Assembly: GCA_017502915.1 (NCBI GenBank)
Contig: JAFVUB010000002.1
Location: 1-47,171, forward strand
DNA from: Clostridia bacterium
Lineage (GTDB): Bacteria; Bacillota; Clostridia; Oscillospirales; CAG-272
Reading direction: 5' to 3'
Length of the DNA: 47,171 nt
The position numbers and the translations under genes were made by a program. Of this stretch, positions 7,377-15,942 are shown piece after piece. How positions within the stretch are numbered: the stretch's first letter is position 1; each line of letters opens with the position of its first letter. The notes below the pieces were generated by a model. That model had not been told where the DNA came from and ran no database searches. It was given only the letters and a program-made list of their open reading frames with translations.

Positions 7377-9167
7377 TTATTTGGAAAGTCTTGCCTCGAG
7401 AGCGGCGAGCTCTTCCTTCAGCTCGGCGGGAACGCTGTCACCGACGAGAGCGTAGAACTCCTTGATGTTCTCGACGTCTGCAAGCCACGACTCGGTATCG
7501 ACCGAGAGAAGCTCCTTGATGGTATCAAGGCTGATGCCGTCAAGTCCCTCAACGTCGATATCCTCAGCCTTCGGAACGTATCCAATAGGAGTGAGATCGG
7601 CGTCGATCTTACCCTCGCAGCGCTTGATGATCCAGAGCAGAACGCGGAGGTTATCTCCGAATCCGGGCCAGATGAAGTTACCCTCGTCATCCGTGCGGAA
7701 CCAGTTGACGTGGAAGATCTGGGGCGGGTTGGGAATGTTCTTGCCCATGTTGAGCCAGTGTGCCCAGTACTCACCCATGTTGTAACCAACGAAGGGTCTC
7801 ATTGCCATCGGGTCACGACGGACGACACCAACCGCGCCGGCGGCGGCGGCAGTGGTCTCAGATGCCATGATAGAACCGACGAAGGTACCGTTCTGCCAGC
7901 TGGTGGACTGGTATACCAGCGGAGCGGTCTTTGCACGGCGTCCGCCGAAGACGATAGCCGAAACCGGAACGCCCTTCAGGCTGTTAAACTCGGACGAGAT
8001 GCAGGGGCAGTTCTGAGCAAGAGCGGTAAAGCGGCTGTTCGGATGAGCTCCGTAGGTCGACTTATCCTTCTTGTCGAACTTGGTGCAATCCCAAGGATTG
8101 CCCTTCCAGTCGATAGCATTTCCGGGCTGGGGCGGATTGTTGTTGAGTCCCTCCCACCAAACGGTGTTGTTCTTGGTATCGTGAACAACGTTGGTGAAGA
8201 TGGTATCGCGCATACAGGTTGCAAGCGCGTTGGGATTGGACTTATCGTTAGTTCCGGGAGCAACGCCGAAGAATCCGTTCTCGGGGTTAACGGCGTAGAG
8301 CTTGCCGTCCTCGGGGTTGACACGGAGCCAAGCAATGTCGTCACCGACGCACCAGACCTTGTATCCCTTGTTGCGGTAGATTTCGGGCGGAATGAGCATA
8401 GCGAGGTTGGTCTTTCCGCAAGCAGACGGGAAAGCTGCGGTGATGTACTTGGTCTCACCGTTCGGATACTCGATTCCGAGAATGAGCATATGCTCAGCCA
8501 TCCAGCCCTCTTTACGTCCGAGGTAGGAGGCTATTCGAAGTGCAAAGCACTTCTTTCCGAGCAGAACGTTTCCGCCGTATCCCGAGTTGACCGACATAAT
8601 GGTGTTATCCTGCGGGAAGTGAACGATGTAACGGTTCTCCTCGTCGATATCGGCACGGGCGTGCAGTCCCTTAATATAGTCGGGGCTGTCACCCAGAGCC
8701 TCGAGAACGTTAGTTCCGACGCGGGTCATAATGAGCATGTTCAGAACGACGTAGATCGAGTCGGTCAGCTCAATTCCGTACTTGGCAAAGTCAGAGCCGA
8801 CAACGCCCATCGAGTAAGGAATAACGTACATGGTGCGACCCTGCATCGAGCCGGTATACAGCTTCTTCAGCTTTGCATACATCTCGGTGGGATCCATCCA
8901 GTTATTGATCGCGCCTGCCTCGTCCTTGGTGGGGGTGCAGATATAGGTGCGTCCCTCAACGCGGGCAACGTCGTTGATAGCGGTTCTGTGCAGATAGCAG
9001 TTGGGGAGAAGCTCCTCGTTGAGCTTGATGATCTCTCCGGTCGAGCAAGCCTCGGCGCGCAGAGCCTCTGCCTGCTCCTCGCTACCGTCGATCCAAACTA
9101 TACGATCCGGCTTAGTCATTGCCGACATTTCGTCGATCCAGTTAAGTATGTGCTTATTGTTGGTCAT
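7377..9167 (-). CDS. pckG: Phosphoenolpyruvate carboxykinase (GTP)
   Basis: 596 residues, the normal length of GTP-type PEPCK. The P-loop segment ACGKTNLAMLIPP, the PEPCK lid-region FGGRRA and the WWEG and PNSRF segments are those of the GTP family, not the shorter ATP family. It interconverts oxaloacetate and PEP. As the last gene of an operon encoding malate dehydrogenase, fumarase and fumarate reductase, it most likely runs in the carboxylating direction, fixing CO2 into PEP to start succinate formation and conserving GTP. RBS GGAG. Confidence 0.97.
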   Translation of the reverse strand: MTNNKHILNWIDEMSAMTKPDRIVWIDGSEEQAEALRAEACSTGEIIKLNEELLPNCYLHRTAINDVARVEGRTYICTPTKDEAGAINNWMDPTEMYAKLKKLYTGSMQGRTMYVIPYSMGVVGSDFAKYGIELTDSIYVVLNMLIMTRVGTNVLEALGDSPDYIKGLHARADIDEENRYIVHFPQDNTIMSVNSGYGGNVLLGKKCFALRIASYLGRKEGWMAEHMLILGIEYPNGETKYITAAFPSACGKTNLAMLIPPEIYRNKGYKVWCVGDDIAWLRVNPEDGKLYAVNPENGFFGVAPGTNDKSNPNALATCMRDTIFTNVVHDTKNNTVWWEGLNNNPPQPGNAIDWKGNPWDCTKFDKKDKSTYGAHPNSRFTALAQNCPCISSEFNSLKGVPVSAIVFGGRRAKTAPLVYQSTSWQNGTFVGSIMASETTAAAAGAVGVVRRDPMAMRPFVGYNMGEYWAHWLNMGKNIPNPPQIFHVNWFRTDDEGNFIWPGFGDNLRVLLWIIKRCEGKIDADLTPIGYVPKAEDIDVEGLDGISLDTIKELLSVDTESWLADVENIKEFYALVGDSVPAELKEELAALEARLSK

Positions 9168-9191
9168 AATAATCTCCGTCTTAATAATATT

Positions 9192-10466
9192 TTATATGAA
9201 TGTTCCGATAAGGTTGGATGCCAGAACGACGAGAACCAGCGCGACCGGATAGGTCGATGCATACGCGGCGGCGACGTCGTCGCTTCCCGAAACACCGATC
9301 AGCGTTCCGAGCGCCGGGGTGCTGGTCATTCCACCCGTGAGCGAACCGAGGTTGTTGAGCAGCTGAAGCTTGAAGACCTTCTTTGCAAGAATAAATCCGA
9401 CTATCAGCGGAACTACCGTCATTACAGCACCGGCGATAAATCCGTACAGAATGATCATAGGTCCGTAGGTCGAAGCGCTGACCTGTGCGACCAGCTCGAC
9501 TCCGCCCTCAACTCCGGCTCCTGCCAAAAACAGGATGAGCCCGAACTCGCGGAATATCTTGAGCATATGGTCGGACACCTTAACGTTAAGTCTTCCGATG
9601 TGACCGAAGTGACCGAGCACGAGTGCAACGATCAGCGGTCCGCCGGTGTTACCCAGCGAGAAGCAAGCGCCGTTAAAGCCTGCGGCGGTCAGCGGGATCT
9701 TGATGCTGCCGAGCAGTATTCCGAGGACGACGGCAAGACCGAAGGCGGCAAAGCCGTGCTCCTCAAGCGAGAAGAGCTTCTTGGTCTTCTTTTCGGACGA
9801 GGACTCAGCCTTGGGGCTTCCTTTGATAAGCTCACGCTCGTGAGCCATATCTGCCTTGAGAAGCTTGGGCATAAGCTGAACGAAAACGACGACTCCGATA
9901 ACTCCGAACGGATATGCAATAGCATGACCGAGCGAAACGAGTCCTGAGTTTTCAGCAACCTCCTGTGCTGCCGAGAAGGCAGGCGTGGAGGTCAGAGCAC
10001 CCGAGAGTATACCGTTACTGAAGTCGGCGCCGATGCCCGGAATGAGGGCAAACAGAACGGCGATCGCAACTCCGACGGTAATGATTATAGCTCCGAGCGG
10101 AACATACGACTTTGCGTTTTTCTTGAGGTTCTTGAAAAATCTCGGTCCGGCAATGTATCCCACCGAGGTAACGAACAGTACGAGTCCCACGGTTTGAATG
10201 AACTTATAGTTAGCAAACGCCGTGGTTGCGCTGCCCGAAATATAGAAGCGGGAAAGGATCGGAAGCTCCTTGAGCACCGGAAGAGTGAACAGCCAACCGA
10301 AGAGCAGCGCCACAATGAAAACTCCCGAATCTCCAAGGCTGATGCCCTTGATCTTAATGCGACCGAGGGCATAGCCGATAAAGCAGATCAGAAACGTTCC
10401 GGCGAGCACAACAGCCGTGCCACCCATTGAGAAAAGGCCATTAAAAAACTGTGCGATCGGGCCCAT
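9192..10466 (-). CDS. AAE-family (AspT/SucE-like) transporter, candidate succinate exporter
   Basis: 424-residue membrane protein with two repeats of about five helices. Each repeat holds the family TSTPA signature (ALTSTPAFSAAQ and MTSTPALG). The AAE family includes the aspartate/alanine antiporter AspT and the Corynebacterium succinate exporter SucE. The RCK/TrkA-C domains found between the halves of many AAE proteins are absent. The gene lies 19 bases after frdA and 24 before pckG, so succinate export is the simplest role; fumarate/succinate or aspartate exchange are alternatives. RBS GGAGGCG. Confidence 0.85.
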   Translation of the reverse strand: MGPIAQFFNGLFSMGGTAVVLAGTFLICFIGYALGRIKIKGISLGDSGVFIVALLFGWLFTLPVLKELPILSRFYISGSATTAFANYKFIQTVGLVLFVTSVGYIAGPRFFKNLKKNAKSYVPLGAIIITVGVAIAVLFALIPGIGADFSNGILSGALTSTPAFSAAQEVAENSGLVSLGHAIAYPFGVIGVVVFVQLMPKLLKADMAHERELIKGSPKAESSSEKKTKKLFSLEEHGFAAFGLAVVLGILLGSIKIPLTAAGFNGACFSLGNTGGPLIVALVLGHFGHIGRLNVKVSDHMLKIFREFGLILFLAGAGVEGGVELVAQVSASTYGPMIILYGFIAGAVMTVVPLIVGFILAKKVFKLQLLNNLGSLTGGMTSTPALGTLIGVSGSDDVAAAYASTYPVALVLVVLASNLIGTFI

Positions 10467-10485
10467 TATTATCGCCTCCGATCAA

Positions 10486-12096
10486 TTAGGAACGCTTGGG
10501 GTTGCCGTGGCTATAGGTCGGGAGAAGCAGCGGCGAGACCTTATCGGTTTCGATTCCTGCCTCACGGATCTTAGCCTCGAACTCAGCGATATGAGCGAGC
10601 GTGAGCTTACAGCAATCGGTGTTCTTTGCCTTTTCGGCAGCCGAGCGTCCGGCGTCACGTCCGAAGACGATTATATCGAGCAGCGAGTTACCCATCAGAC
10701 GGTTACGTCCGTGGATTCCGCCAACCGCCTCACCTGCAACGAACAGGTTTTCAATGTTCGAGGTCTGGCAGTCGGCACCGATGTCAAGTCCGCCGTTCTG
10801 GTAATGCAGAGTGGGGTAAACGAGGATCGGCTCGTAGCGAATGTCGATTCCGTACTTATTGAACATACGGTGCATGGCGGGGATTCTCGCCATAATAGTT
10901 CCCTCTCCGTGAATGCGCTCGATCATAGGAGTATCGAGCCAGACGCCGTATCCCGAGCCGGTATAAACACCGTTTCCGCGATCAGAGCACTCACGAATGA
11001 TCGAGGCTGCCGAGACGTCACGGGTCTCCAGCGGATGCATAAAGACCTCGCCGTTTACGTTGACCAGCTTAGCACCGATCGAACGTACCTTCTCGGTAAC
11101 GAGAGCACCGAAGATCTGCTCGGGGTATGCAACACCGGTCGGATGGTACTGAAGAGTATCTGCATAAAGCAGCTTTGCTCCGGCGCGATAACCGAGAACA
11201 AGTCCGTCAGCGGTTGCTCCATAGTGATTCGAGGTCGGGAAGCCCTGGTAGTGCATACGACCTGCACCGCCGGTGGCGATGATGACCGTCTTTGCCTTGG
11301 CAACCATAAGCTCCTTGGTCTCCATATTCATAAGGACAGCTCCGGCGCACTTGCCGTTCTCATCGAGGATCAGCTCGATGGCGGCAGTAAAGTCGACGAC
11401 CGGGATCTGCAGATTGAAGACCTCGTCACGGAGAGTTCTCATGATCTCAGATCCGGTATAGTCCTTCGCGGCGTGCATACGCTTGCGGGAAGTACCTCCA
11501 CCGTGAGTGGTTATCATGGTTCCGTCGGGAGCCTTATCGAACTCGACTCCAAGCTCATTGAGCCAGTTGATGGCGTCGGGAGCTTCGTTGACGAGCTTGT
11601 AAAGCAGCTCGGGCTTTGCGGCGAAGTGTCCGCCGCCGAAAGCGTCGATGTAGTGAATTGCGGGCGAGTCGTTGGGCTTATCTGCGCCCTGGATTCCGCC
11701 CTCTGCCATAACGGTGTTGGCATCACCTATGCGAAGCTTGGTCACGATCATAACGTTCGCGCCGGCTCTCTTAGCCTCGATGGCTGCCGAAGAGCCCGCT
11801 CCGCCGCCTCCGATGACGAGAACGTCAACGTCGTAGGCAACGTCGTCAAGGTTTACCGAGTCTGCCGTGATGCGGCTGTGCGCCTGAAGCATCTCGGCGA
11901 GCTCGTGAGGAACCTTTTCTCCCTTGTTTGCACCGATCTTGAGCAGCTCGAACTGGTCAGCACGGTAGTCAGGGTGATAGGTGGCAAGCAGCTGTTCCTT
12001 CTGCTCTGCGGTCATTCTTGCCGGCTCGTAGCTGGTGTTATACTCGCGGCGAGCCTCGACCTTCTTTATCAGTTCTTTGATATCAGACGAATACAT
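10486..12096 (-). CDS. frdA: Fumarate reductase flavoprotein subunit (soluble type)
   Basis: 536-residue FAD protein of the FrdA/SdhA/TfrA family. About 88 N-terminal residues precede the dinucleotide motif GGGGAGS (96-102). Compared with remembered E. coli FrdA, the catalytic residues are kept: His318 (HPTG), Glu335 and Arg338 (TEKVR), Arg359 (TRD), His431 (PTLHY), Arg466 (GRNRL). The His that binds FAD covalently in the SdhA/FrdA motif RSHT is Asn127 here (ANTVMAEGG), so the flavin should be non-covalent, as in methanogen thiol:fumarate reductase. It reduces fumarate to succinate. No cytochrome b anchor gene is nearby; partners are FrdB and Flx/Hdr. Confidence 0.93.
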   Translation of the reverse strand: MYSSDIKELIKKVEARREYNTSYEPARMTAEQKEQLLATYHPDYRADQFELLKIGANKGEKVPHELAEMLQAHSRITADSVNLDDVAYDVDVLVIGGGGAGSSAAIEAKRAGANVMIVTKLRIGDANTVMAEGGIQGADKPNDSPAIHYIDAFGGGHFAAKPELLYKLVNEAPDAINWLNELGVEFDKAPDGTMITTHGGGTSRKRMHAAKDYTGSEIMRTLRDEVFNLQIPVVDFTAAIELILDENGKCAGAVLMNMETKELMVAKAKTVIIATGGAGRMHYQGFPTSNHYGATADGLVLGYRAGAKLLYADTLQYHPTGVAYPEQIFGALVTEKVRSIGAKLVNVNGEVFMHPLETRDVSAASIIRECSDRGNGVYTGSGYGVWLDTPMIERIHGEGTIMARIPAMHRMFNKYGIDIRYEPILVYPTLHYQNGGLDIGADCQTSNIENLFVAGEAVGGIHGRNRLMGNSLLDIIVFGRDAGRSAAEKAKNTDCCKLTLAHIAEFEAKIREAGIETDKVSPLLLPTYSHGNPKRS

Positions 12097-12108
12097 ACTT
12101 TTGCCCCC

Positions 12109-12783
12109 TTATTTCTCTATCTCGCGATTGTTGTAAAGCTCTTTCATTTCCGAAATGGGCTTCTGCATAAGATTCTGGAGCAGCTCCTCGTAGGTACCGT
12201 TCTCGATCTCGACGAGACGGTCTGCAAGGTGAGACGTCTTCGGGGCGAGATACTTACCGTTTATACGGCGAGCCAGCAGTGCAACCTGAGGATGCGAGAT
12301 ACCTGCGGGACATCTCGACGAGCAGACTCCGCACATAACGCAGTCGAACGACAGCTCGGCGCAAGTCTCGAAGTCACCTCTCTGGGCAGCTGCGATGTAC
12401 TGCATAACGTTCAGCTCCTGAGTGCAGCTCTTGGTGCAGGCGTTGCAGCCGATGCAAGCGTAGATCTCGGGGTAGAGCTGCATCATGACCTGCTGGTCGT
12501 GAGCGATCGTCTCAATGTCGTAGACCTGCTTGACAAGCGGGAAGAAAGGCAGAGTTGCAACGTACATATCGTTCTCGACCTGAGTCTGGCAGGCGAGGCA
12601 GACCTTGAGCTCCTTCTGTCCCTTGATACGGTAAATGGTAGCGCAGGCGCCGCAGAAGCCGTTACGGCATCCGCAACCGCGAACCAGCTGATATCCGGCA
12701 TATTCCATAGCCGTCATGATAGTCAGATTGCTCGGCACTTCATATTTTTTGCCGAAAAGATATACATTAACCAATTTTTCCAT
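12109..12783 (-). CDS. frdB: Fumarate reductase iron-sulfur subunit
   Basis: 224-residue electron-transfer subunit. Residues about 35-65 form a [2Fe-2S] site (CGCRNGFCGAC ... CLAC). Two further clusters follow: CIGCNACTKSC and CVMCGVCSSRCPAG. Both have four cysteines, unlike quinone-linked FrdB, whose last site is [3Fe-4S]. There is no CCG domain as in TfrB of methanogens; HdrB elsewhere in the operon supplies that. It passes electrons to FrdA, and its donor is probably the Flx/Hdr proteins. Gap to frdA is 12 bases; RBS GGGGATAA. Confidence 0.92.
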   Translation of the reverse strand: MEKLVNVYLFGKKYEVPSNLTIMTAMEYAGYQLVRGCGCRNGFCGACATIYRIKGQKELKVCLACQTQVENDMYVATLPFFPLVKQVYDIETIAHDQQVMMQLYPEIYACIGCNACTKSCTQELNVMQYIAAAQRGDFETCAELSFDCVMCGVCSSRCPAGISHPQVALLARRINGKYLAPKTSHLADRLVEIENGTYEELLQNLMQKPISEMKELYNNREIEK

Positions 12784-12795
12784 TGTTTTATCCCC

Positions 12796-13623
12796 TTAAT
12801 ATTCGTTGGGAAGTTCGTCAAGCTGGTCGCATCTGAAGACCGGTCCGTCCTTGCAGACGTACTTGTTTCCGATGTTGCAGCGGCCGCACTTACCGACACC
12901 GCACTTCATACGCATCTCCATCGTGGTAAAGACCTGCGACTTATCAAAGCCAAGCTCGATAAGACCTGCAAGAGTGAACTTTATCATGATAGGAGGTCCG
13001 CAAACAACCGCCGTGGACGTGGGCTTGAAATCAAGCTCCTTGACGTAGTTCGGAACGAATCCGACGTGACCGTCCCAGCCCTCCTGCTCACGGTCGATGG
13101 TGAGATAGACGTTTATGTCCTTATCTGCGCACCATTCGTCTATGATCTCTCGGTAGTCGACCAGATCGTCCTTTGAGCGCGAACCGTACACGATATCAAT
13201 GTGTCCGTAGTTCTCGCGCTTATCGCGGCAGTAGTTTATTACCGAGCGAAGCGGAGCCAAACCGATACCGCCGGCGATAAAGAGCAGGTCGCGTCCCTTG
13301 AAGTCGCTCTCGACCGGGAAAGCGTTTCCGTACGGACCGCGAATGCAGATCTCCTGTCCGACGTCCATCTTATGGAGCCATTCGGTCAGACAACCGCACT
13401 TCTTTATCGAAAATTCCATAAACTCTTCGTTTGTGGGCGACGAGGTTATCGAGAACATAGCCTCACCGACGCCCGGGATCGAGAGCATTGCGCACTGTCC
13501 GGGAACGTGTATGAACGGCTTTTCACCGTCAAGTCCAACGACGCGGAAGGTCTTAACGTCCGGCGTGTCTATTCTTATGTCGGTGACAACACCGAGTTTT
13601 GGGATCAGGGTTTCTTCTATCAT
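12796..13623 (-). CDS. flxA: FlxA-like NAD(P)/FAD oxidoreductase
   Basis: 276-residue ferredoxin-NADP reductase fold protein of the PyrK/AsrB/FlxA group. It has an N-terminal FAD domain, a central NAD-binding region (FIAGGIGLAPLRS) and a C-terminal [2Fe-2S] site (CGVGKCGRCNIG ... C ... C). In Desulfovibrio, FlxA is the NADH-oxidising entry of the Flx-Hdr complex. The start at 13623 overlaps the flxB stop by four bases (ATGA) with AGGGGAGG upstream; the longer frame to 13701 runs back inside flxB. Expected to be cytosolic, feeding NADH electrons into FlxBCD-HdrABC. Confidence 0.88.
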   Translation of the reverse strand: MIEETLIPKLGVVTDIRIDTPDVKTFRVVGLDGEKPFIHVPGQCAMLSIPGVGEAMFSITSSPTNEEFMEFSIKKCGCLTEWLHKMDVGQEICIRGPYGNAFPVESDFKGRDLLFIAGGIGLAPLRSVINYCRDKRENYGHIDIVYGSRSKDDLVDYREIIDEWCADKDINVYLTIDREQEGWDGHVGFVPNYVKELDFKPTSTAVVCGPPIMIKFTLAGLIELGFDKSQVFTTMEMRMKCGVGKCGRCNIGNKYVCKDGPVFRCDQLDELPNEY

Positions 13624-14639
13624 TCTGTGACCTCCCCTAAGCTTTTCATGACCTTGACGATATTCATCGAGATCGGGCATTTCTTCAGGCATCTGCCGCA
13701 ACCGACGCAGCCGTATACTCCGTCGTTGTTCATCGGATAGTAGACCAGCTTATGCATAAATCTCTGGCGGAACTTCTCAAGCTGTGTGTTTCTCGGAGTT
13801 CCGTGAGCCATCATGGTGAAGTCGGAATACATGCAGCTATCCCAGCAACGGAAGCGCTTGATACCGTGTCCGGTATCGAAGTCCTTAATATCGTAGCACT
13901 GGCACGTGGGGCAAACGAAGGTACAGCTTCCGCAGCCGAGGCAGGTCTGCGAAAGCCCCGCCCAGACAGGTGCGTTAAACGCATCAAGCTGCTTCTTGGT
14001 GAAATCCTTTGCCTCAAGAGCTGCGAGCGGAAGCTCTGCGAGCTTCTTCTCGGTCTCGGCGATCTGCGCGTAAACGGCGGCAGTATCATCGGTCTCGGCA
14101 ATACCGAGTGACGAGAGAAGAGCGCTTCCCTTCTCGGTCAGAGCCTCGATATAGAGCGAGTCTCCCGCGATATACGCGCGGGCATCTCCTGCGGGCTTGG
14201 TCGCGTCGATACCGAAGGTTCGGCAGAAGCAGGTCTCCTCGGGAGCCGAACAAGCCAGCGAGATAACGGTGCCGTGCTCGCGACGGTTCTTATAGTAGCT
14301 ATCTATCGGATCGGTGAGATAAACACTGTCGAGTATCTCGAAGCTCTTGACATCGCAAGCGCGAACGCCGAAAACGACGAAGTCCTCGCACTCCTCGCGG
14401 GAGTCTATTACCTCGATCTTCTTGCCATTGACCTTAAAATCAACGAGATTTTCGGTCTGCGGAAAGAAGAAATCCTTTGCCGAGCGCTCGGTGTTACAAG
14501 CGTTCGACAGCTCAACTCCCTCAGCCCACTCGGTATAACGGGCGCCGCCCTTACCGTTGTCTGCCGGGATATAAAGCTTTTCGTTCTGTGCGATCTTGGC
14601 GAAAAACGCATTGATCTCGGAAAGATTCAACTTATACAT
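13620..14639 (-). CDS. flxB: FlxB-like iron-sulfur protein
   Basis: 339 residues, related to the AsrA-like 4Fe-4S dicluster proteins. The N-terminal two-thirds contains scattered Cys (CFCRTF). The C-terminal part has CLGCGSCTFVCPTCQC and CVGCGRCLKKCP, a two-cluster ferredoxin module. FlxB is an electron-wiring subunit between FlxA and FlxC/Hdr. Its ATG shares one base with the flxC stop (TGATG) and its stop overlaps flxA, so stoichiometric translation is likely. Confidence 0.85.
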   Translation of the reverse strand: MYKLNLSEINAFFAKIAQNEKLYIPADNGKGGARYTEWAEGVELSNACNTERSAKDFFFPQTENLVDFKVNGKKIEVIDSREECEDFVVFGVRACDVKSFEILDSVYLTDPIDSYYKNRREHGTVISLACSAPEETCFCRTFGIDATKPAGDARAYIAGDSLYIEALTEKGSALLSSLGIAETDDTAAVYAQIAETEKKLAELPLAALEAKDFTKKQLDAFNAPVWAGLSQTCLGCGSCTFVCPTCQCYDIKDFDTGHGIKRFRCWDSCMYSDFTMMAHGTPRNTQLEKFRQRFMHKLVYYPMNNDGVYGCVGCGRCLKKCPISMNIVKVMKSLGEVTE

Positions 14640-15514
14640 CAGCTGTTCCCCCTCTCGTAGACCACCGACGGCTCGGCATCACCCTGAGTATAATTGACCA
14701 GAGGTCCGCGCTCGTTGACCGTCTCTCCTGCCTGATACTCGCCGTAAAGCTCGTTGATATCCTTGATGAACTTACGGTTGAGCAGGTGGAGCGGGATGTT
14801 TTCGGGGCAAACGCGCGAGCACTCGCCGCAGTCGGTGCAACGACCGGCAACGTGGAAGGCGCGAATGATATGGAACAAATTTTCTTCAAAGGGATCGGCG
14901 GGAGCCTTGTTTGCAGATCCCGAGTCGGGGTTGTCGAAAATGCACTTTTCACAGGTGCAAGCCGGGCAAACGTTTCTGCAGGCGTTGCAACGAACACAGC
15001 GTGAAAGCTCGCCTCTCCAGAACTCGAATCTCTCCTCGCTCGTCATATTCTCAAGCTTTTCGACCATATCGAAGCGATTCGAATCGAGGATCTCTCCGCT
15101 CTCTCCGATAAGCTCGTCGTAGGCGACGTGCTTGCGGCTCTTGCAGCTCGCGCAACGCTCCTCGAGCTTTTCGCGATCGTTGACGTCCTTCATTCCGTTG
15201 CACTGGACTCCGATGGCGTAAACGTTATCACGCTTTATCTTATGCTCGGCGATCAGCTGGTTGAAGCTGTACGTATCGCAGGGCTTGAGGAAAACGGCAA
15301 CCGTTCCCTCCTTATCGCTCTCCTTTACGAGATACTTCGAAAGGTTTGCTCCGCAGAACTCGTTGTAAACGAAGTTTGCCTGAAGATCGGCGGCGTCGGT
15401 GAAGACCGACGGAGTGTTATCGTGAGCGAAAAGACCTGCGCGCCAGCCGAGAACTCGGTTGACCTTGCCCGACGAGAGCAGTTCGGCAGCTCTTTCTATC
15501 ATTACTTTTTGCAT
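14639..15514 (-). CDS. flxC: FlxC-like iron-sulfur protein
   Basis: 291-residue protein with an N-terminal domain lacking recognisable clusters apart from CASC, then a two-cluster module: CVRCNACRNVCPACTCEKC (about 170-190) and CTDCGECSRVCP (about 225-240). Homologous in layout to FlxC and to F420-hydrogenase beta-type 4Fe-4S proteins. It is probably an electron conduit in the Flx complex. RBS GGAGGATC; its first 13 bases overlap the end of flxD. Confidence 0.83.
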   Translation of the reverse strand: MQKVMIERAAELLSSGKVNRVLGWRAGLFAHDNTPSVFTDAADLQANFVYNEFCGANLSKYLVKESDKEGTVAVFLKPCDTYSFNQLIAEHKIKRDNVYAIGVQCNGMKDVNDREKLEERCASCKSRKHVAYDELIGESGEILDSNRFDMVEKLENMTSEERFEFWRGELSRCVRCNACRNVCPACTCEKCIFDNPDSGSANKAPADPFEENLFHIIRAFHVAGRCTDCGECSRVCPENIPLHLLNRKFIKDINELYGEYQAGETVNERGPLVNYTQGDAEPSVVYERGNS

Positions 15515-15942
15515 CTCAGATCCTCCAGCCTCTTGTTTTTGCCGAGTTTTGTGACAGTCTCAACAAAGCTGTTCATCGTCTGGGCAAATTTTGCACCCTC
15601 TGCAGCCGAGACCCACTCAACGCGAGTTCTCTCGCGCTCAATACCCAGATAATCGAGCATCGAGAAAAGCAGAGTCATACGGCGACGGGCGTAGTAGTTA
15701 CCCGAGGTATAGTGGCAGTCACCGGGGTGACAGCCGCAGATAATAACTCCGTCGGCACCGCGACCGAAGGCACGAAGCACAAAGGTCGGGTTAACGCGGC
15801 AGGAGCAAGGTACGCGGATGATCTTAACGTCCGCGGGATAGTTCAGACGGTTGGTTCCTGCAAGGTCTGCTCCTGCATAAGAGCACCAGTTACAGCAAAA
15901 CGCGACTATTTTCGGTCTGAAAGTGTTGTCGTTCATTTGCAT
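15502..15942 (-). CDS. flxD: FlxD / MvhD-like subunit
   Basis: 146-residue MvhD-family protein. The [2Fe-2S] site is seen as CCNWCSYAGAD, PCSCRVNP and GCHPGDCHY. MvhD/FlxD proteins dock an electron-donating module onto HdrA, in methanogens linking hydrogenase to heterodisulfide reductase. Here it should join FlxABC to HdrA. It overlaps the hdrA 3' end by ten bases. RBS GGAGG. Confidence 0.93.
   Translation of the reverse strand: MQMNDNTFRPKIVAFCCNWCSYAGADLAGTNRLNYPADVKIIRVPCSCRVNPTFVLRAFGRGADGVIICGCHPGDCHYTSGNYYARRRMTLLFSMLDYLGIERERTRVEWVSAAEGAKFAQTMNSFVETVTKLGKNKRLEDLRCKK

Noticed and set aside
7710..13176. Very long plus-strand open frames opposite pckG and the frd/flx genes (up to 919 codons)
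   Set aside because: They lie antisense to well-conserved enzymes; codon bias of the real genes keeps the opposite frame open. No family motifs, RBS or promoters of their own.
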